Shown piece by piece: positions 1 to 11,886 of a stretch of 13,718 nucleotides of DNA. The DNA lies in NCBI GenBank assembly GCA_002327445.1, contig DCWA01000043.1, positions 1-13,718 of the forward strand, given 5' to 3'. A model generated the notes under the pieces. It was given only the letters and a program-made list of their open reading frames with translations, searched no databases and had not been told where the DNA came from. The position numbers and the translations under genes were made by a program. Numbering within the stretch: the stretch's first letter is position 1; every line of letters starts with the position of its first letter. This DNA comes from Desulfobacteraceae bacterium UBA2174 (GTDB taxonomy: Bacteria > Desulfobacterota > Desulfobacteria > Desulfobacterales > UBA2174).

Positions 1-88
1 CCGTCAATGTCGTCTTGCCGTGGTCGATGTGCCCGATCGTCCCCACGTTCACATGCGGCTTCTTCCTCTCAAATTTTTCCTTTGCCAT
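1..88 (-). CDS. tuf: Elongation factor Tu, 5' end only (runs off the window)
   Basis: EF-Tu is the GTPase that delivers aminoacyl-tRNA to the ribosomal A site. Only the first 29 residues are in the window. They begin MAKEKFERKKPHVNVGTIGH and continue into the G1/P-loop GHIDHGKT, which is the EF-Tu form. EF-G starts differently, with an AHIDAGKT-type loop, so fusA is excluded. The ATG at 88-86 has a good ribosome binding site (GGAGG, 8 nt upstream). The gene follows rpsG after an 86-nt gap, in the place where fusA normally comes first. A second tuf gene ends at the other edge of the window, so this is one of two copies. Nothing can be said about the rest of the protein. Confidence 0.95.
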   Translation of the reverse strand, partial: MAKEKFERKKPHVNVGTIGHIDHGKTTLT

Positions 89-174
89 CTTCCCGTCCTC
101 CAGCTGTCAGGCCAGTGGGATGTATGCCATCCATTGCGATTTCAAGATTTTCGTTTCCGATCCGCTCTCGTCCG

Positions 175-645
175 CTACCAACGGAAATGGGCGAACGCCT
201 TGTTGGCCTCGGCCATGCGGTGGGTGTCCTCCCGCTTTTTGACCGCTGCTCCCCGCCGGCTGGCGGCATCGAGCAGTTCGCCGGCCAGCTTGGCGGCCAT
301 GCCCTTGTCCGAGCGGCTGCGCGCGTAGCCGATCAGCCAGCGGATGCTCAGGGCAGTGCGCCGGCTCGGTCGGATCTCGGTGGGCACCTGATAGGTCGAT
401 CCCCCCACCCGGCGGCTCTTGACCTCGATCATGGGCCGCACGTTGTCCACCGCCTGTTCAAATACCTTCACCGGCGCTTCTTTCGTTTTCTGCTCGACGA
501 TGGCCATTGCATCATAGAGAATCTTCTCGGCGGTACTCTTCTTGCCGTCGCGCATCAACGAGCGGATGAACTTGGCCACCAACCGGTTGTTGTACTTGGC
601 ATCCGGCTGAACCTGCCGCTGGGGAACTTCTCTTCTTCTCGGCAT
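175..645 (-). CDS. rpsG: 30S ribosomal protein S7
   Basis: S7 binds the 3' major domain of 16S rRNA and nucleates assembly of the 30S head. The 156-residue protein has the usual family length. It starts MPRRREVPQRQVQPDAKYNN and carries the conserved core with GGSTYQVP and RWLIGYARSR, ending in AHFRW. The ATG at 645 gives the standard N-terminus, but the ribosome binding site before it is weak (only GGTG- or GGAAAG-like bases). This would fit translational coupling to rpsL, 77 nt upstream, as known for the str operon of E. coli, where S7 also represses its own operon by binding between rpsL and rpsG. A hairpin at 684-707 lies in that position. The gene is followed by tuf rather than fusA. Confidence 0.98.
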   Translation of the reverse strand: MPRRREVPQRQVQPDAKYNNRLVAKFIRSLMRDGKKSTAEKILYDAMAIVEQKTKEAPVKVFEQAVDNVRPMIEVKSRRVGGSTYQVPTEIRPSRRTALSIRWLIGYARSRSDKGMAAKLAGELLDAASRRGAAVKKREDTHRMAEANKAFAHFRW

Positions 646-683
646 CGGCTACACCACTTTCCAGATAGTAAAGTTTCACACTG

Positions 684-707
684 GCCATCGCCTCGTGACG
701 CGACGGC
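684..707 (-). promoter_or_regulatory. Hairpin between rpsL and rpsG, candidate S7 control site
   Basis: In the transcript, GCCGTCGC pairs with GCGATGGC (8 bp including one G-U) around an 8-nt loop. It sits about 40 nt before the rpsG start. In E. coli, S7 binds the rpsL-rpsG intercistronic mRNA to repress translation. The position matches, but I cannot match the detailed S7-binding structure, so the role is inference. Confidence 0.4.
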
Positions 708-722
708 ATGGATGACTCGTTC

Positions 723-1094
723 CTACTTCGGACGCTTGGCACCGTATTTGGACCGCCCCTGGCGCCGATCTTCGACCCCCAGCGTGTCCAGGGTACCGCG
801 CACGATGTGGTAGCGGACGCCGGGCAGGTCCTTGACGCGCCCCCCGCGCACCAGCACCACCGAATGCTCCTGCAGGTTGTGCCCGATGCCCGGGATGTAG
901 GCGGTCACCTCGATGCCGGTGGTCAGGCGCACGCGGGCCACCTTGCGCAACGCCGAGTTGGGTTTCTTCGGCGTCGAGGTGTAGACCCGGGTGCACACGC
1001 CGCGCTTCTGCGGCGCGCCCTTGAGCGCCGGGGTGGCATTCTTCTTCTTGATCCGCTGCCTGCCTTTACGAACGAGCTGGTTGATGGTCGGCAT
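723..1094 (-). CDS. rpsL: 30S ribosomal protein S12
   Basis: S12 lies at the decoding centre of the 30S subunit and affects accuracy; it is the classic streptomycin-resistance locus. I chose the ATG at 1094, giving 123 residues starting MPTINQLVRKGRQRIKKKNA. The open frame extends five codons upstream to a TTG, but GAGG 5-8 nt before the ATG and family alignment favour the inner start. K43 (in TPKKPNSALRK) and K88 (in GGRVKDLPGVRYH) are both lysine, the streptomycin-sensitive state. D89, the residue that RimO methylthiolates in other bacteria, is present. The gene begins 87 nt after the rpoC stop, joining the str genes directly to rpoBC. A possible promoter lies in that gap. Confidence 0.98.
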   Translation of the reverse strand: MPTINQLVRKGRQRIKKKNATPALKGAPQKRGVCTRVYTSTPKKPNSALRKVARVRLTTGIEVTAYIPGIGHNLQEHSVVLVRGGRVKDLPGVRYHIVRGTLDTLGVEDRRQGRSKYGAKRPK

Positions 1095-1156
1095 AATTTC
1101 CTCGCTCAAGCCTCAAATGGACCGCAATTCGGAATCTCGGAGTCGATAAAAGGGGA

Positions 1157-1181
1157 CGTGTATCCCGCTTGCGGTGGAAAG

Positions 1182-1185
<4 letters not shown>
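1157..1185 (-). promoter_or_regulatory. Candidate sigma-70-type promoter for rpsL-rpsG-tuf
   Basis: TTGACT (1185-1180) overlaps the rpoC stop codon and is followed after 17 nt by TACACG (1162-1157). The -35 match is strong and the -10 match is weak. The position, just before the S12 gene, is sensible for separate expression of the str genes from rpoBC. Judged by eye only. Confidence 0.4.
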
Positions 1186-5582
<4,397 letters not shown>

Positions 5583-5595
5583 GATCCTCTCCTTG

Positions 5596-8500
5596 TTACT
5601 TTTCCTCGATGAGGGCGATGTCGAGTCCCAGGGCCTGGAGTTCCTTGGTCAGCACCTTGAACGACTCGGGCAAGCCCGGTTCGAGGGTATTCTGGCCTTT
5701 GACGATCTTTTCATACATCCGCGTCCGCCCGGCCATGTCGTCGGACTTGACCGTGAGGAACTCTTGCAGCGCAAAGGCGGCGCCGTAGGCTTCCATGGCC
5801 CAGACCTCCATTTCCCCGAGCCGCTGGCCACCGAACTGGGCCTTGCCGCCGAGAGGTTGCTGCGTCACCAGGGAGTAGGGGCCGATGCTGCGGGCGTGGA
5901 TCTTGTCGTCGACCAAATGGTGGAGCTTGAGCATGTACATCGTCCCGACGGTCACCTTCTCCTTGAAGGCCTCTCCGGTGCGGCCGTCGTAAAGCGTCGC
6001 CTGGCCGGAGGACGGTAGGCCGGCTTCCAAGAGCAGGGCCTTGATCTCTTCCTCCTTGGCGCCATCGAACACCGGCGTGGCCATGTGCACCCCGTTGCGG
6101 TAGAAAGCGGCGAAATCCATCAAGCCGGTGTCATCCAGGGCGTCCAGAACCTTGCCGGAATCGGCGTCGCTGAAGATCCGCTTGAACTTGGCGCGCAACT
6201 CCGCCAACTGCCGCTCCGCCAGGAGCCGGTTGATTTGATCGCCGAGCCCCTTGGCCGCCAGGCCCAGGTGAATTTCCAGCACCTGGCCCACGTTCATGCG
6301 CGAGGGGACCCCCAGGGGGTTGAGCACCATGTCCACCGGGGTGCCGTCGGCGAAGTAGGGCAGGTCCTCCTCGGGAAGAATCCGTGAGACGACCCCCTTG
6401 TTCCCGTGGCGGCCGGCCATCTTGTCGCCCACCGACAGCTTGCGTTTCATCGCCACATACACCTTGACCATCTTGATGACGCCCGGCGGCAGGTCGTCGC
6501 CCTTCTCGAAACGGCTGGCCTGGTTCTCGAATTCCTCATGAACCCGCTTGACCTGAAGCCGGTAGCGCTCGAGCAGATCCTGAATGCGTTCGGTGGCCTC
6601 GGCCTCTTCGACCGCCACGGCCTCCAGTTGGGCCAGGGGCAGGTCCTGGAGAGCGGCGGCGCTGATCTTGGCGCCCTTGGCCACCGCGGTCTTCTTGCCT
6701 TTCTTGATCGGCGCGGCGGCGGTGGACCGGTCCAAGAGGGTGAGCAGCCGTTCGGCAGCCACCTGGCCGATGACCGTCAAGGCATCGCTGCGGTCCTTCT
6801 CCATCTGACGAATCTCTTCGTCCTCGATCTCCCGGGTGCGGTCGTCCTTCTCGGTACCCCGGCGGGAAAAGACCTTGGCATCGATGACGATCCCCGTCAC
6901 CCCCGGTGGCACCCGCAGCGAGGTGTCCTTCACGTCGCCGGCCTTCTCGCCGAAAATGGCCCGCAGCAGCTTTTCCTCCGGCGACAACTGGGTTTCCCCC
7001 TTGGGGGTGATCTTGCCCACCAGGATGTCGCCGGCCTTGACTTCGGCGCCCAGCCGGATGATGCCGCTGTCGTCCAGGTCCTTGAGAGCTTCGTCGCCCA
7101 CGTTGGGGATGTCGCGGGTGATGTCTTCCTTGCCCAGCTTGGTGTCCCGGGCCACCACTTCAAACTCCTCGATGTGCACCGAGGTGTAGATCCCATCCCG
7201 CTGCAGCCGCTCGCCCACCAGGATCGAGTCCTCGAAGTTGTAGCCGCCCCAGGGCATGAAGGCCACCGTGACATTGCGCCCCAGCGCCAATTCCCCCTTT
7301 TCGGTGGCCGGGCCGTCGGCGATGACCTCGCCGGCGCGCACCCGCTGTCCCTTGGCCACGATGGGACGCTGGTTGAAACAGGTGTTCTGGTTCGAGCGAA
7401 CGAACTTGGACAGGTTGTACACCGTCACCGGCGGCAACTTCGGCTTGTCGTCGTCATGGCGCAGCACGATCCGGCCGGCATCCACGCCCACCACCACCCC
7501 GGCCCGCTTGGCCACGATGGCCGCTCCCGAATCCCGGGCCACGACCTCTTCGATGCCGGTACCGACCAAGGGCGCTTCGGACTGGATCAGCGGCACGGCC
7601 TGGCGCTGCATGTTGGATCCCATCAAGGCCCGGTTGGCGTCGTCGTTCTCCAGAAAGGGTATCAGCGAGGCCGACACGCTCACGAGCTGATCCGGCGAAA
7701 CGTCCATCAACTCGATGTCCTCGCGCGCCACCATCATGAATTCGCCTTCCACCCGAGACGTCACCATGGGATTGATGTAGCGCCAGCCCTCATCCATCGG
7801 CGCGTTGGCCTGGGCGATGGGGTGAGCCTTCTCCTCGAAGCCGGACAGGAAGCGCACCTCGTCGGTCACCGTGGCCTCGCGTACCACCCGGTAGGGGGTT
7901 TCGATGAAGCCGTACTCGTTGACCCGCGCATAGGTGGACAGCGATACGATCAGTCCGATGTTCGGTCCCTCCGGCGTTTCAATGGGGCAGATGCGGCCGT
8001 AATGGCTCGGGTGGACGTCGCGCACCTCGAAGCCGGCCCGCTCCCGGGTCAACCCGCCGGGCCCCAGGGCGGACAGGCGGCGTTTGTGGGTCGTTTCCGA
8101 CAAGGGATTGGTCTGGTCCATGAACTGGGACAACTGACTGGTTCCGAAAAATTCCTTGACCACCGCCGACACCGGCTTGGGATTCACCAGGTCGTGGGGC
8201 ATGAGGGCGTCGACCTCCTGAAGGCTCATGCGCTCCTTGATGGCCCGCTCCATCCGCACCAGCCCGATACGGTACTGGTTCTCGAGCAATTCTCCCACCG
8301 CCCGCACCCGCCGGTTGCCCAGGTGGTCGATGTCGTCCACCTGTCCCTGGGTGTCGCGCAGTTCCACCAGGGTCCGGGCGGTGAGCAGGATGTCCTCCTT
8401 GCGCAGGGTGCGCAGCTCGATGTCGGTCTCCACCCCCAGACGCAGATTGATCTTGAGGCGCCCCACGCCGGATAAATCATAGTGGGAGGCCTTGAAGAAG

Positions 8501-9690
8501 AGCTGATCGACGAAATCCTGAGCCACCTCCTGGGTAGCGGGATTGCCGGGACGCATGCGGCGGTAGATCTCGATCAGGGCCTCTTCCTTGCTCTCCACCT
8601 TGTCGAGCAGCAGGGTCTTGCGGATCGAATCGCTATTGGTGCCGCTGTCGATGAGCAGCAGTTCGAAACTGGTGATGCCGGCGTCGAGAACCTTCTGGAG
8701 CGTCTCCTCATCAAGGGTCTCGTTGGCCCGTACCAGAACCTCGCCACTCTTGGGGGCCAGAATGTTGTGGGCCGCCACCTTGCCCACCACGCTGTCTTCC
8801 ACATCGACGGGGATCATCTCGGCCCCGCAAGCCTTGAGCCGGGTGATGGCCCGCTGGCTGATCATCTTGCCCTTCTTGACGAGCACCTCACCCGTTTCCG
8901 GATCCTTGATCTCGCGAGTGGCGCGCTGGCCGCGAAGAAACTCGGGCTGAAAGGCCTTGAACAGGCGCTTGCCCTGAACGATGATCCGATCGGTGTGGTA
9001 GAAATAGTTGAGAATGTCCTCGTCGGTGTACCCGAACGCCTTGAAAAGAATCGTGATGGGGAACTTGCGCCGCCGGTCGATGCGGATATAGACGATATCC
9101 TTGGGATCGATCTCCATGTCGATCCAGGACCCGCGCACCGGAATGATCCGGGAGCTGTAGATGATCTTGCCGCTGGAGTGGGTCTTGCCTCGGTCGTGGT
9201 CGAAGAACACGCCCGAGCTGCGGTGGAGCTGGCTGACCACCACCCGCTCGGTGCCGTTGACGATGAAGGTGCCCTTCTCCGTCATCAAAGGAATGGTGCC
9301 GAAGTAGATCTCCTGCTCCTTGATGTCCCGGATATTGGAAATTCCGGTCTCCTTGTCCAGATCGTAAACCACGAGACGCACGGTGATGCGCACCGGAATT
9401 TCGTAAGTCATCCCGCGGTGAATACACTCCTTGACCCCGTGTTTGACCTCGCCGAAGCGGTAGGAGACGAACTCCAGGGAAGCGGTTCCGGTGAAGTCCT
9501 TGATGGGAAAAACGCTTTGAAAAACGGCCTGCAAGCCGATATCCTTGCGTTTTTCGGGCGGCACATCCATCTGCAGAAAACGCTCGTAGGACTCGCGCTG
9601 CACGCCGATCAGATCGGGAATGTCGACGATCTTGCGGATCTTGCCAAAATTTTTACGTAGCCTGCGAGTGGCCGATGACCTGTCCGACAT
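5596..9690 (-). CDS. rpoB: RNA polymerase beta subunit
   Basis: Beta is the second large catalytic subunit of RNA polymerase and the target of rifampicin. The protein has 1364 residues, in the proteobacterial range. The rifampicin region FFGTSQLSQFMDQTNPLSE starts at residue 514, with D525, H535 and S540 at the positions of E. coli D516, H526 and S531, all wild type, so sensitivity is expected. Residues around 1088-1100 hold the conserved GDKMAGRHGNKG. A proteobacterial-type insertion, rich in alanine, lysine and glutamate and probably partly coiled coil, lies around 945-1066. The ATG at 9690 has TTGGAG 5 nt upstream. The gene starts 223 nt after rplL, across a structured gap, and its TAA stop is 13 nt before rpoC, whose ribosome binding site lies in that short gap. 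Nothing unusual was seen inside the protein, which contrasts with its partner rpoC. Confidence 0.99.
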   Translation of the reverse strand: MSDRSSATRRLRKNFGKIRKIVDIPDLIGVQRESYERFLQMDVPPEKRKDIGLQAVFQSVFPIKDFTGTASLEFVSYRFGEVKHGVKECIHRGMTYEIPVRITVRLVVYDLDKETGISNIRDIKEQEIYFGTIPLMTEKGTFIVNGTERVVVSQLHRSSGVFFDHDRGKTHSSGKIIYSSRIIPVRGSWIDMEIDPKDIVYIRIDRRRKFPITILFKAFGYTDEDILNYFYHTDRIIVQGKRLFKAFQPEFLRGQRATREIKDPETGEVLVKKGKMISQRAITRLKACGAEMIPVDVEDSVVGKVAAHNILAPKSGEVLVRANETLDEETLQKVLDAGITSFELLLIDSGTNSDSIRKTLLLDKVESKEEALIEIYRRMRPGNPATQEVAQDFVDQLFFKASHYDLSGVGRLKINLRLGVETDIELRTLRKEDILLTARTLVELRDTQGQVDDIDHLGNRRVRAVGELLENQYRIGLVRMERAIKERMSLQEVDALMPHDLVNPKPVSAVVKEFFGTSQLSQFMDQTNPLSETTHKRRLSALGPGGLTRERAGFEVRDVHPSHYGRICPIETPEGPNIGLIVSLSTYARVNEYGFIETPYRVVREATVTDEVRFLSGFEEKAHPIAQANAPMDEGWRYINPMVTSRVEGEFMMVAREDIELMDVSPDQLVSVSASLIPFLENDDANRALMGSNMQRQAVPLIQSEAPLVGTGIEEVVARDSGAAIVAKRAGVVVGVDAGRIVLRHDDDKPKLPPVTVYNLSKFVRSNQNTCFNQRPIVAKGQRVRAGEVIADGPATEKGELALGRNVTVAFMPWGGYNFEDSILVGERLQRDGIYTSVHIEEFEVVARDTKLGKEDITRDIPNVGDEALKDLDDSGIIRLGAEVKAGDILVGKITPKGETQLSPEEKLLRAIFGEKAGDVKDTSLRVPPGVTGIVIDAKVFSRRGTEKDDRTREIEDEEIRQMEKDRSDALTVIGQVAAERLLTLLDRSTAAAPIKKGKKTAVAKGAKISAAALQDLPLAQLEAVAVEEAEATERIQDLLERYRLQVKRVHEEFENQASRFEKGDDLPPGVIKMVKVYVAMKRKLSVGDKMAGRHGNKGVVSRILPEEDLPYFADGTPVDMVLNPLGVPSRMNVGQVLEIHLGLAAKGLGDQINRLLAERQLAELRAKFKRIFSDADSGKVLDALDDTGLMDFAAFYRNGVHMATPVFDGAKEEEIKALLLEAGLPSSGQATLYDGRTGEAFKEKVTVGTMYMLKLHHLVDDKIHARSIGPYSLVTQQPLGGKAQFGGQRLGEMEVWAMEAYGAAFALQEFLTVKSDDMAGRTRMYEKIVKGQNTLEPGLPESFKVLTKELQALGLDIALIEEK

Positions 9691-9733
9691 GGCATCTCCA
9701 ATGGATCGTTCGGGGTACTGGGCTTCGCCGCCC

Positions 9734-9761
9734 GGCCGCGTGCAACGGCACGTTTCAGGCC
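9734..9761 (-). other. Small hairpin in the rplL-rpoB gap
   Basis: CGTGC pairs with GCACG around a 4-nt loop, and outer GGCC arms can extend the stem across a short internal loop. It lies about 45 nt before the rpoB start. No T-run follows, so it does not look like a terminator. A processing or translation role is possible but unproven. Confidence 0.35.
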
Positions 9762-9844
9762 GGCAGCCAGACGATCCCCATAGTTCTTTGGCGCCTCCGG
9801 CAAGGGCGCCCCGGTGGCCCGCATGAGGACGGGGGCGACCGACA

Positions 9845-9892
9845 ACGGCCGCGGCATCCTGCGCTCTAAGGAAAAAGCGACGCCGCGGCCGT
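9845..9892 (-). other. Long stable hairpin after rplL, candidate RNA processing or attenuation site
   Basis: In the transcript, a 14-nt arm (9892-9879) pairs along its full length with 9858-9845, with one G-U and the rest Watson-Crick pairs, mostly G-C. The loop is 20 nt. It starts about 20 nt after the rplL stop. There is no T-run after it. E. coli has an attenuator and an RNase III site in the same rplL-rpoB gap, which lower rpoBC output relative to ribosomal proteins. A similar role here is inference from position and structure. Confidence 0.55.
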
Positions 9893-9913
9893 GATACGAT
9901 GCAACCGGTGGGG

Positions 9914-10303
9914 TTACTTCAGTTCAACCTGAGCTCCGGCTTCCTCCAGTTGAGCCTTGATCTTCTCGGCTTCTTCCTTGGCGATGCCTTCCTTGACAGG
10001 CTTGGGCGCACCGTCGACCAGATCCTTGGCATCCTTGAGCCCCAATCCCGTAATGGCGCGCACTTCCTTGATCACCTGGATCTTCTTGTCGCCGGCGGCG
10101 GTCAGGATGACGTCAAATTCGGTTTTTTCCTCGGCCTGGGGTGCAGCGGCCTCTCCGGCACTCGCCCCCGCGGCCATCACTGCCACCGGCGCGGCAGCCG
10201 AAACACCGAATTTCTCTTCCAGCTCCTTGATCAACTCGCTGAGCTCAAGCACCGTCATGTTGGCGATAAACTCGATCACATCTTCCTTGCTGACATTTGC
10301 CAT
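9914..10303 (-). CDS. rplL: 50S ribosomal protein L7/L12
   Basis: L7/L12 forms the flexible multi-copy stalk of the 50S subunit that recruits and stimulates translation GTPases. The 129-residue protein has the expected three parts: an N-terminal dimerisation helix pair that binds L10 (about 1-33), a flexible alanine-rich hinge (about 36-58), and a C-terminal factor-binding domain (about 60-129) with EFDVILTAAGDKKIQVIKEV and GLGLKDAKDLVDGAPKPVK. The ATG at 10303 has GGAGG 10 nt upstream. It lies 47 nt after rplJ, so the stalk proteins are made together. A large hairpin follows the stop codon, before rpoB. Confidence 0.99.
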   Translation of the reverse strand: MANVSKEDVIEFIANMTVLELSELIKELEEKFGVSAAAPVAVMAAGASAGEAAAPQAEEKTEFDVILTAAGDKKIQVIKEVRAITGLGLKDAKDLVDGAPKPVKEGIAKEEAEKIKAQLEEAGAQVELK

Positions 10304-10350
10304 GACTCTTTAACCTCCGGTTGAAAGATTCACGCCGCAGAACCCCGGGT

Positions 10351-10881
10351 TCAGGCGGCCTCTTTATTTTCCTTTTGTTCCTTGATCGCGTTCAGGACGT
10401 TGACCAGGCCACCCGGAACAGCGCTCAGCACCCGCACAAAGGAGGTGGGCACCGCGTTGAGCACGCCGAGCAACTGAGCCAGAAGCACTTCCCTGGAAGG
10501 CAGGTCGGCCAGGCTCTTGATGTCCACTTCATTGATGACCCTGTTGCGGAGCACCCCCACCCGAATCTTCAGCTTGTCGTTTTCCTTGGCGAACTGCGTG
10601 AGCACCTTGGCCGGAGCCACCGGGTCGTCATAGCTCAACGCAATGGCGCTTGGCCCCTTGAAAGCGTCCGTGATCCGGGCTGCCGGCGTATCGGCCGCGG
10701 CGCGCTCCAGCAAAGAGTTCTTCACCACCCGGTATTCGATTCCGGCCTGCTTGAGGCGCCTTCTCAGTTCGGTCATCGCACCGACGTTCAACCCTTTGTA
10801 ATCGGTGAGAATCACGACTTTGGCCCGCTCGAAGCGCTCGTGGAGGTCCACCGCGATCTGTTGTTTCCGCTCTAATAGCAC
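10351..10881 (-). CDS. rplJ: 50S ribosomal protein L10
   Basis: L10 anchors the L7/L12 dimers at the base of the 50S stalk and, as the L10-L12 complex, represses its own mRNA. I chose the GTG at 10881, giving 176 residues that start MLLERKQQIAVDLHERFE. A strong AGGAGGTG lies 10 nt upstream, and the start fits the family. The open frame continues upstream to 10968, but that stretch is the leader RNA and reads as unrelated peptide. The conserved N-terminal RNA-binding domain includes VVILTDYKGLNVGAMTELRR and YRVVKNSLLERA. The C-terminal helix that binds L12 ends in a lysine- and glutamate-rich tail. The gene is preceded by a recognisable L10 leader. Confidence 0.97.
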   Translation of the reverse strand: MLLERKQQIAVDLHERFERAKVVILTDYKGLNVGAMTELRRRLKQAGIEYRVVKNSLLERAAADTPAARITDAFKGPSAIALSYDDPVAPAKVLTQFAKENDKLKIRVGVLRNRVINEVDIKSLADLPSREVLLAQLLGVLNAVPTSFVRVLSAVPGGLVNVLNAIKEQKENKEAA

Positions 10882-10911
10882 GTTGTTTTCACACCTCCTC
10901 TCCCATCTGTG

Positions 10912-10944
10912 AAAAACCGGAGGGTACGACAATACGTCACCCCC
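10912..10944 (-). terminator. Terminator-like hairpin after the L10 leader, possible attenuator
   Basis: GGGGGT (10944-10939) pairs with ACCCTCC (10925-10919), and an inner GAC/GTC helix extends the stem; GG and five T residues follow. It lies between the L10 leader and the rplJ ribosome binding site. Its 5' arm adjoins the closing part of the leader, so the two folds could influence each other. The stem is imperfect and the T-run short, so this is a candidate only. Confidence 0.35.
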
Positions 10945-11010
10945 GTCTCGGTAGGCCGGTGACCGCACCGATTAAACACCAGTGTGCACCTACGGTCTTC
11001 GACAGGTTCA
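10935..11010 (-). ncRNA. L10 leader (autoregulatory mRNA structure before rplJ)
   Basis: The untranslated stretch before rplJ contains the hallmark GAAGACCGTAGGTGCA, and later TTTAATCGG and GGCCTACCGAGA, as in known L10 leaders. GTAGG (10993-10989) pairs with CCTAC (10955-10951), closing a branched structure that holds two small hairpins, ACAC/GTGT and GGTG/CACC. In many bacteria the L10-L12 complex binds this RNA and shuts down rplJ-rplL synthesis. The limits given are approximate. The recognition rests on the conserved sequence, its pairing and its location. Confidence 0.85.
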
Positions 11011-11061
11011 CTTTAGCTGCTCTCCGTTCGCCAGGAAAACCCGGCGGACGGGCCTTGCCTT

Positions 11062-11079
11062 GCGCCGGTCATTCGGCGC
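11062..11079 (-). other. Short perfect hairpin at the end of rplA
   Basis: GCGCCG and CGGCGC pair perfectly around a 6-nt loop, with the stem overlapping the TAG stop of rplA. No T-run follows directly. It may protect or mark the 3' end of an rplKA transcript segment, or mean nothing. The remaining bases up to the L10 leader show no clear promoter. Confidence 0.3.
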
Positions 11080-11783
11080 TACTTCACCAGATCCTTGATC
11101 GAGGCCGCGTCGATCCTGATCCCCGGCCCCATGGTAGTGGAAACGGCGATGCTGCGAAGATAGGTTCCCTTGCTGGCGGAGGGTTTCAACCGCATCAGCA
11201 TCTCGATGAAGGCCGCGATATTCTGCAGGATCTTTTCCGGCCCGAAAGAGACCTTTCCCATCGGCGCATGCACGATGCCGGCCTTCTCCACGCGAAAATC
11301 GATCTTGCCGGCCTTGAGCTCCTGCACCGCACGGGCCAGGTCGAATGTGACGGTGCCCACCTTGGCGTTGGGCATCAGTCCGCGAGGACCGAGGATGCGG
11401 CCAATCTTGCCCACTGCGCCCATCATGTCAGGGGTCGCCACCGCCTTGTCGAACTCGAACCAGCCGCCCTTGATCTTCTCAACCAGATCTTCGTTGCCGA
11501 CGAAATCGGCTCCAGCGTCCAGGGCCTCCTTTTCCTTCTCGCCCTTGGCGAACACCAGAACTCGCACATGTTTGCCGATGCCGTTGGGCAGCACCACCGA
11601 CCCTCTGACCATCTGGTCGGCATGCCGTGGGTCGACGCCTAAACGCACGGCCACGTCAACGGTTTCATCGAACTTGGCATAGGCGGAGGCAAGCGCCTTT
11701 TCCACTCCTTCGTGGAAATCGTAGCGGGCTCCGGACTTGATCTTGCTCCTGGCTTCCAGATATTTCTTTCCCCGTTTGGCCAT
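11079..11783 (-). CDS. rplA: 50S ribosomal protein L1
   Basis: L1 binds the mobile L1 stalk of 23S rRNA, helps tRNA leave the E site, and in many bacteria represses the rplKA mRNA. The protein has 234 residues, the usual length. It starts MAKRGKKYLEARSKI and carries the conserved GRILGPRGLMPNAKVGTVT hinge region around residues 127-145 and the C-terminal AGKIDFRVEKAGIVHAPMGK. The ATG at 11783 gives the standard N-terminus. The nearest strong ribosome binding site, AAGGAG, is rather far upstream (13 nt). The gene lies 103 nt after rplK, and the untranslated stretch between rplA and rplJ (about 200 nt) holds the L10 leader. Confidence 0.99.
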   Translation of the reverse strand: MAKRGKKYLEARSKIKSGARYDFHEGVEKALASAYAKFDETVDVAVRLGVDPRHADQMVRGSVVLPNGIGKHVRVLVFAKGEKEKEALDAGADFVGNEDLVEKIKGGWFEFDKAVATPDMMGAVGKIGRILGPRGLMPNAKVGTVTFDLARAVQELKAGKIDFRVEKAGIVHAPMGKVSFGPEKILQNIAAFIEMLMRLKPSASKGTYLRSIAVSTTMGPGIRIDAASIKDLVK

Positions 11784-11814
11784 CTTTACTTACGCGCTCC
11801 TTCGATTCGGTGTA

Positions 11815-11839
11815 TGCCGGTGCGCATCCGACGCCGGCA
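11815..11839 (-). other. Hairpin in the rplK-rplA gap
   Basis: TGCCGG pairs with CCGGCA around a 13-nt loop, about 30 nt before the rplA start. The surrounding 103-nt gap is GC-rich and without an open frame of its own. I could not match it to the L1-binding stem loop known from 23S rRNA and rplK leaders, so no role is assigned. Confidence 0.3.
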
Positions 11840-11886
11840 ATGCGCTGGGCGCCACCCTTTCGGGCCGCCGCAGCTCCCGCAACGGT

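Noticed and set aside
112..150. Possible promoter (TTGAAA ... TACATC) before the left tuf
   Set aside because: The spacing is only about 15 nt and the -10 match is poor, so it is not supported.
6406..8475. Plus-strand open frame of 689 codons opposite rpoB, and another of 392 codons at 8482-9660
   Set aside because: Same cause: antisense shadows of rpoB with the same His/Asp/Leu-rich composition.
5596..9690. Search for a matching extra domain in rpoB
   Set aside because: Its extra regions correspond to the usual proteobacterial beta insertions; no foreign domain was seen.
10882..10968. Upstream extension of rplJ to a GTG at 10968
   Set aside because: This stretch is the L10 leader RNA; the extra peptide is not L10-like, and the strong ribosome binding site sits before the GTG at 10881.
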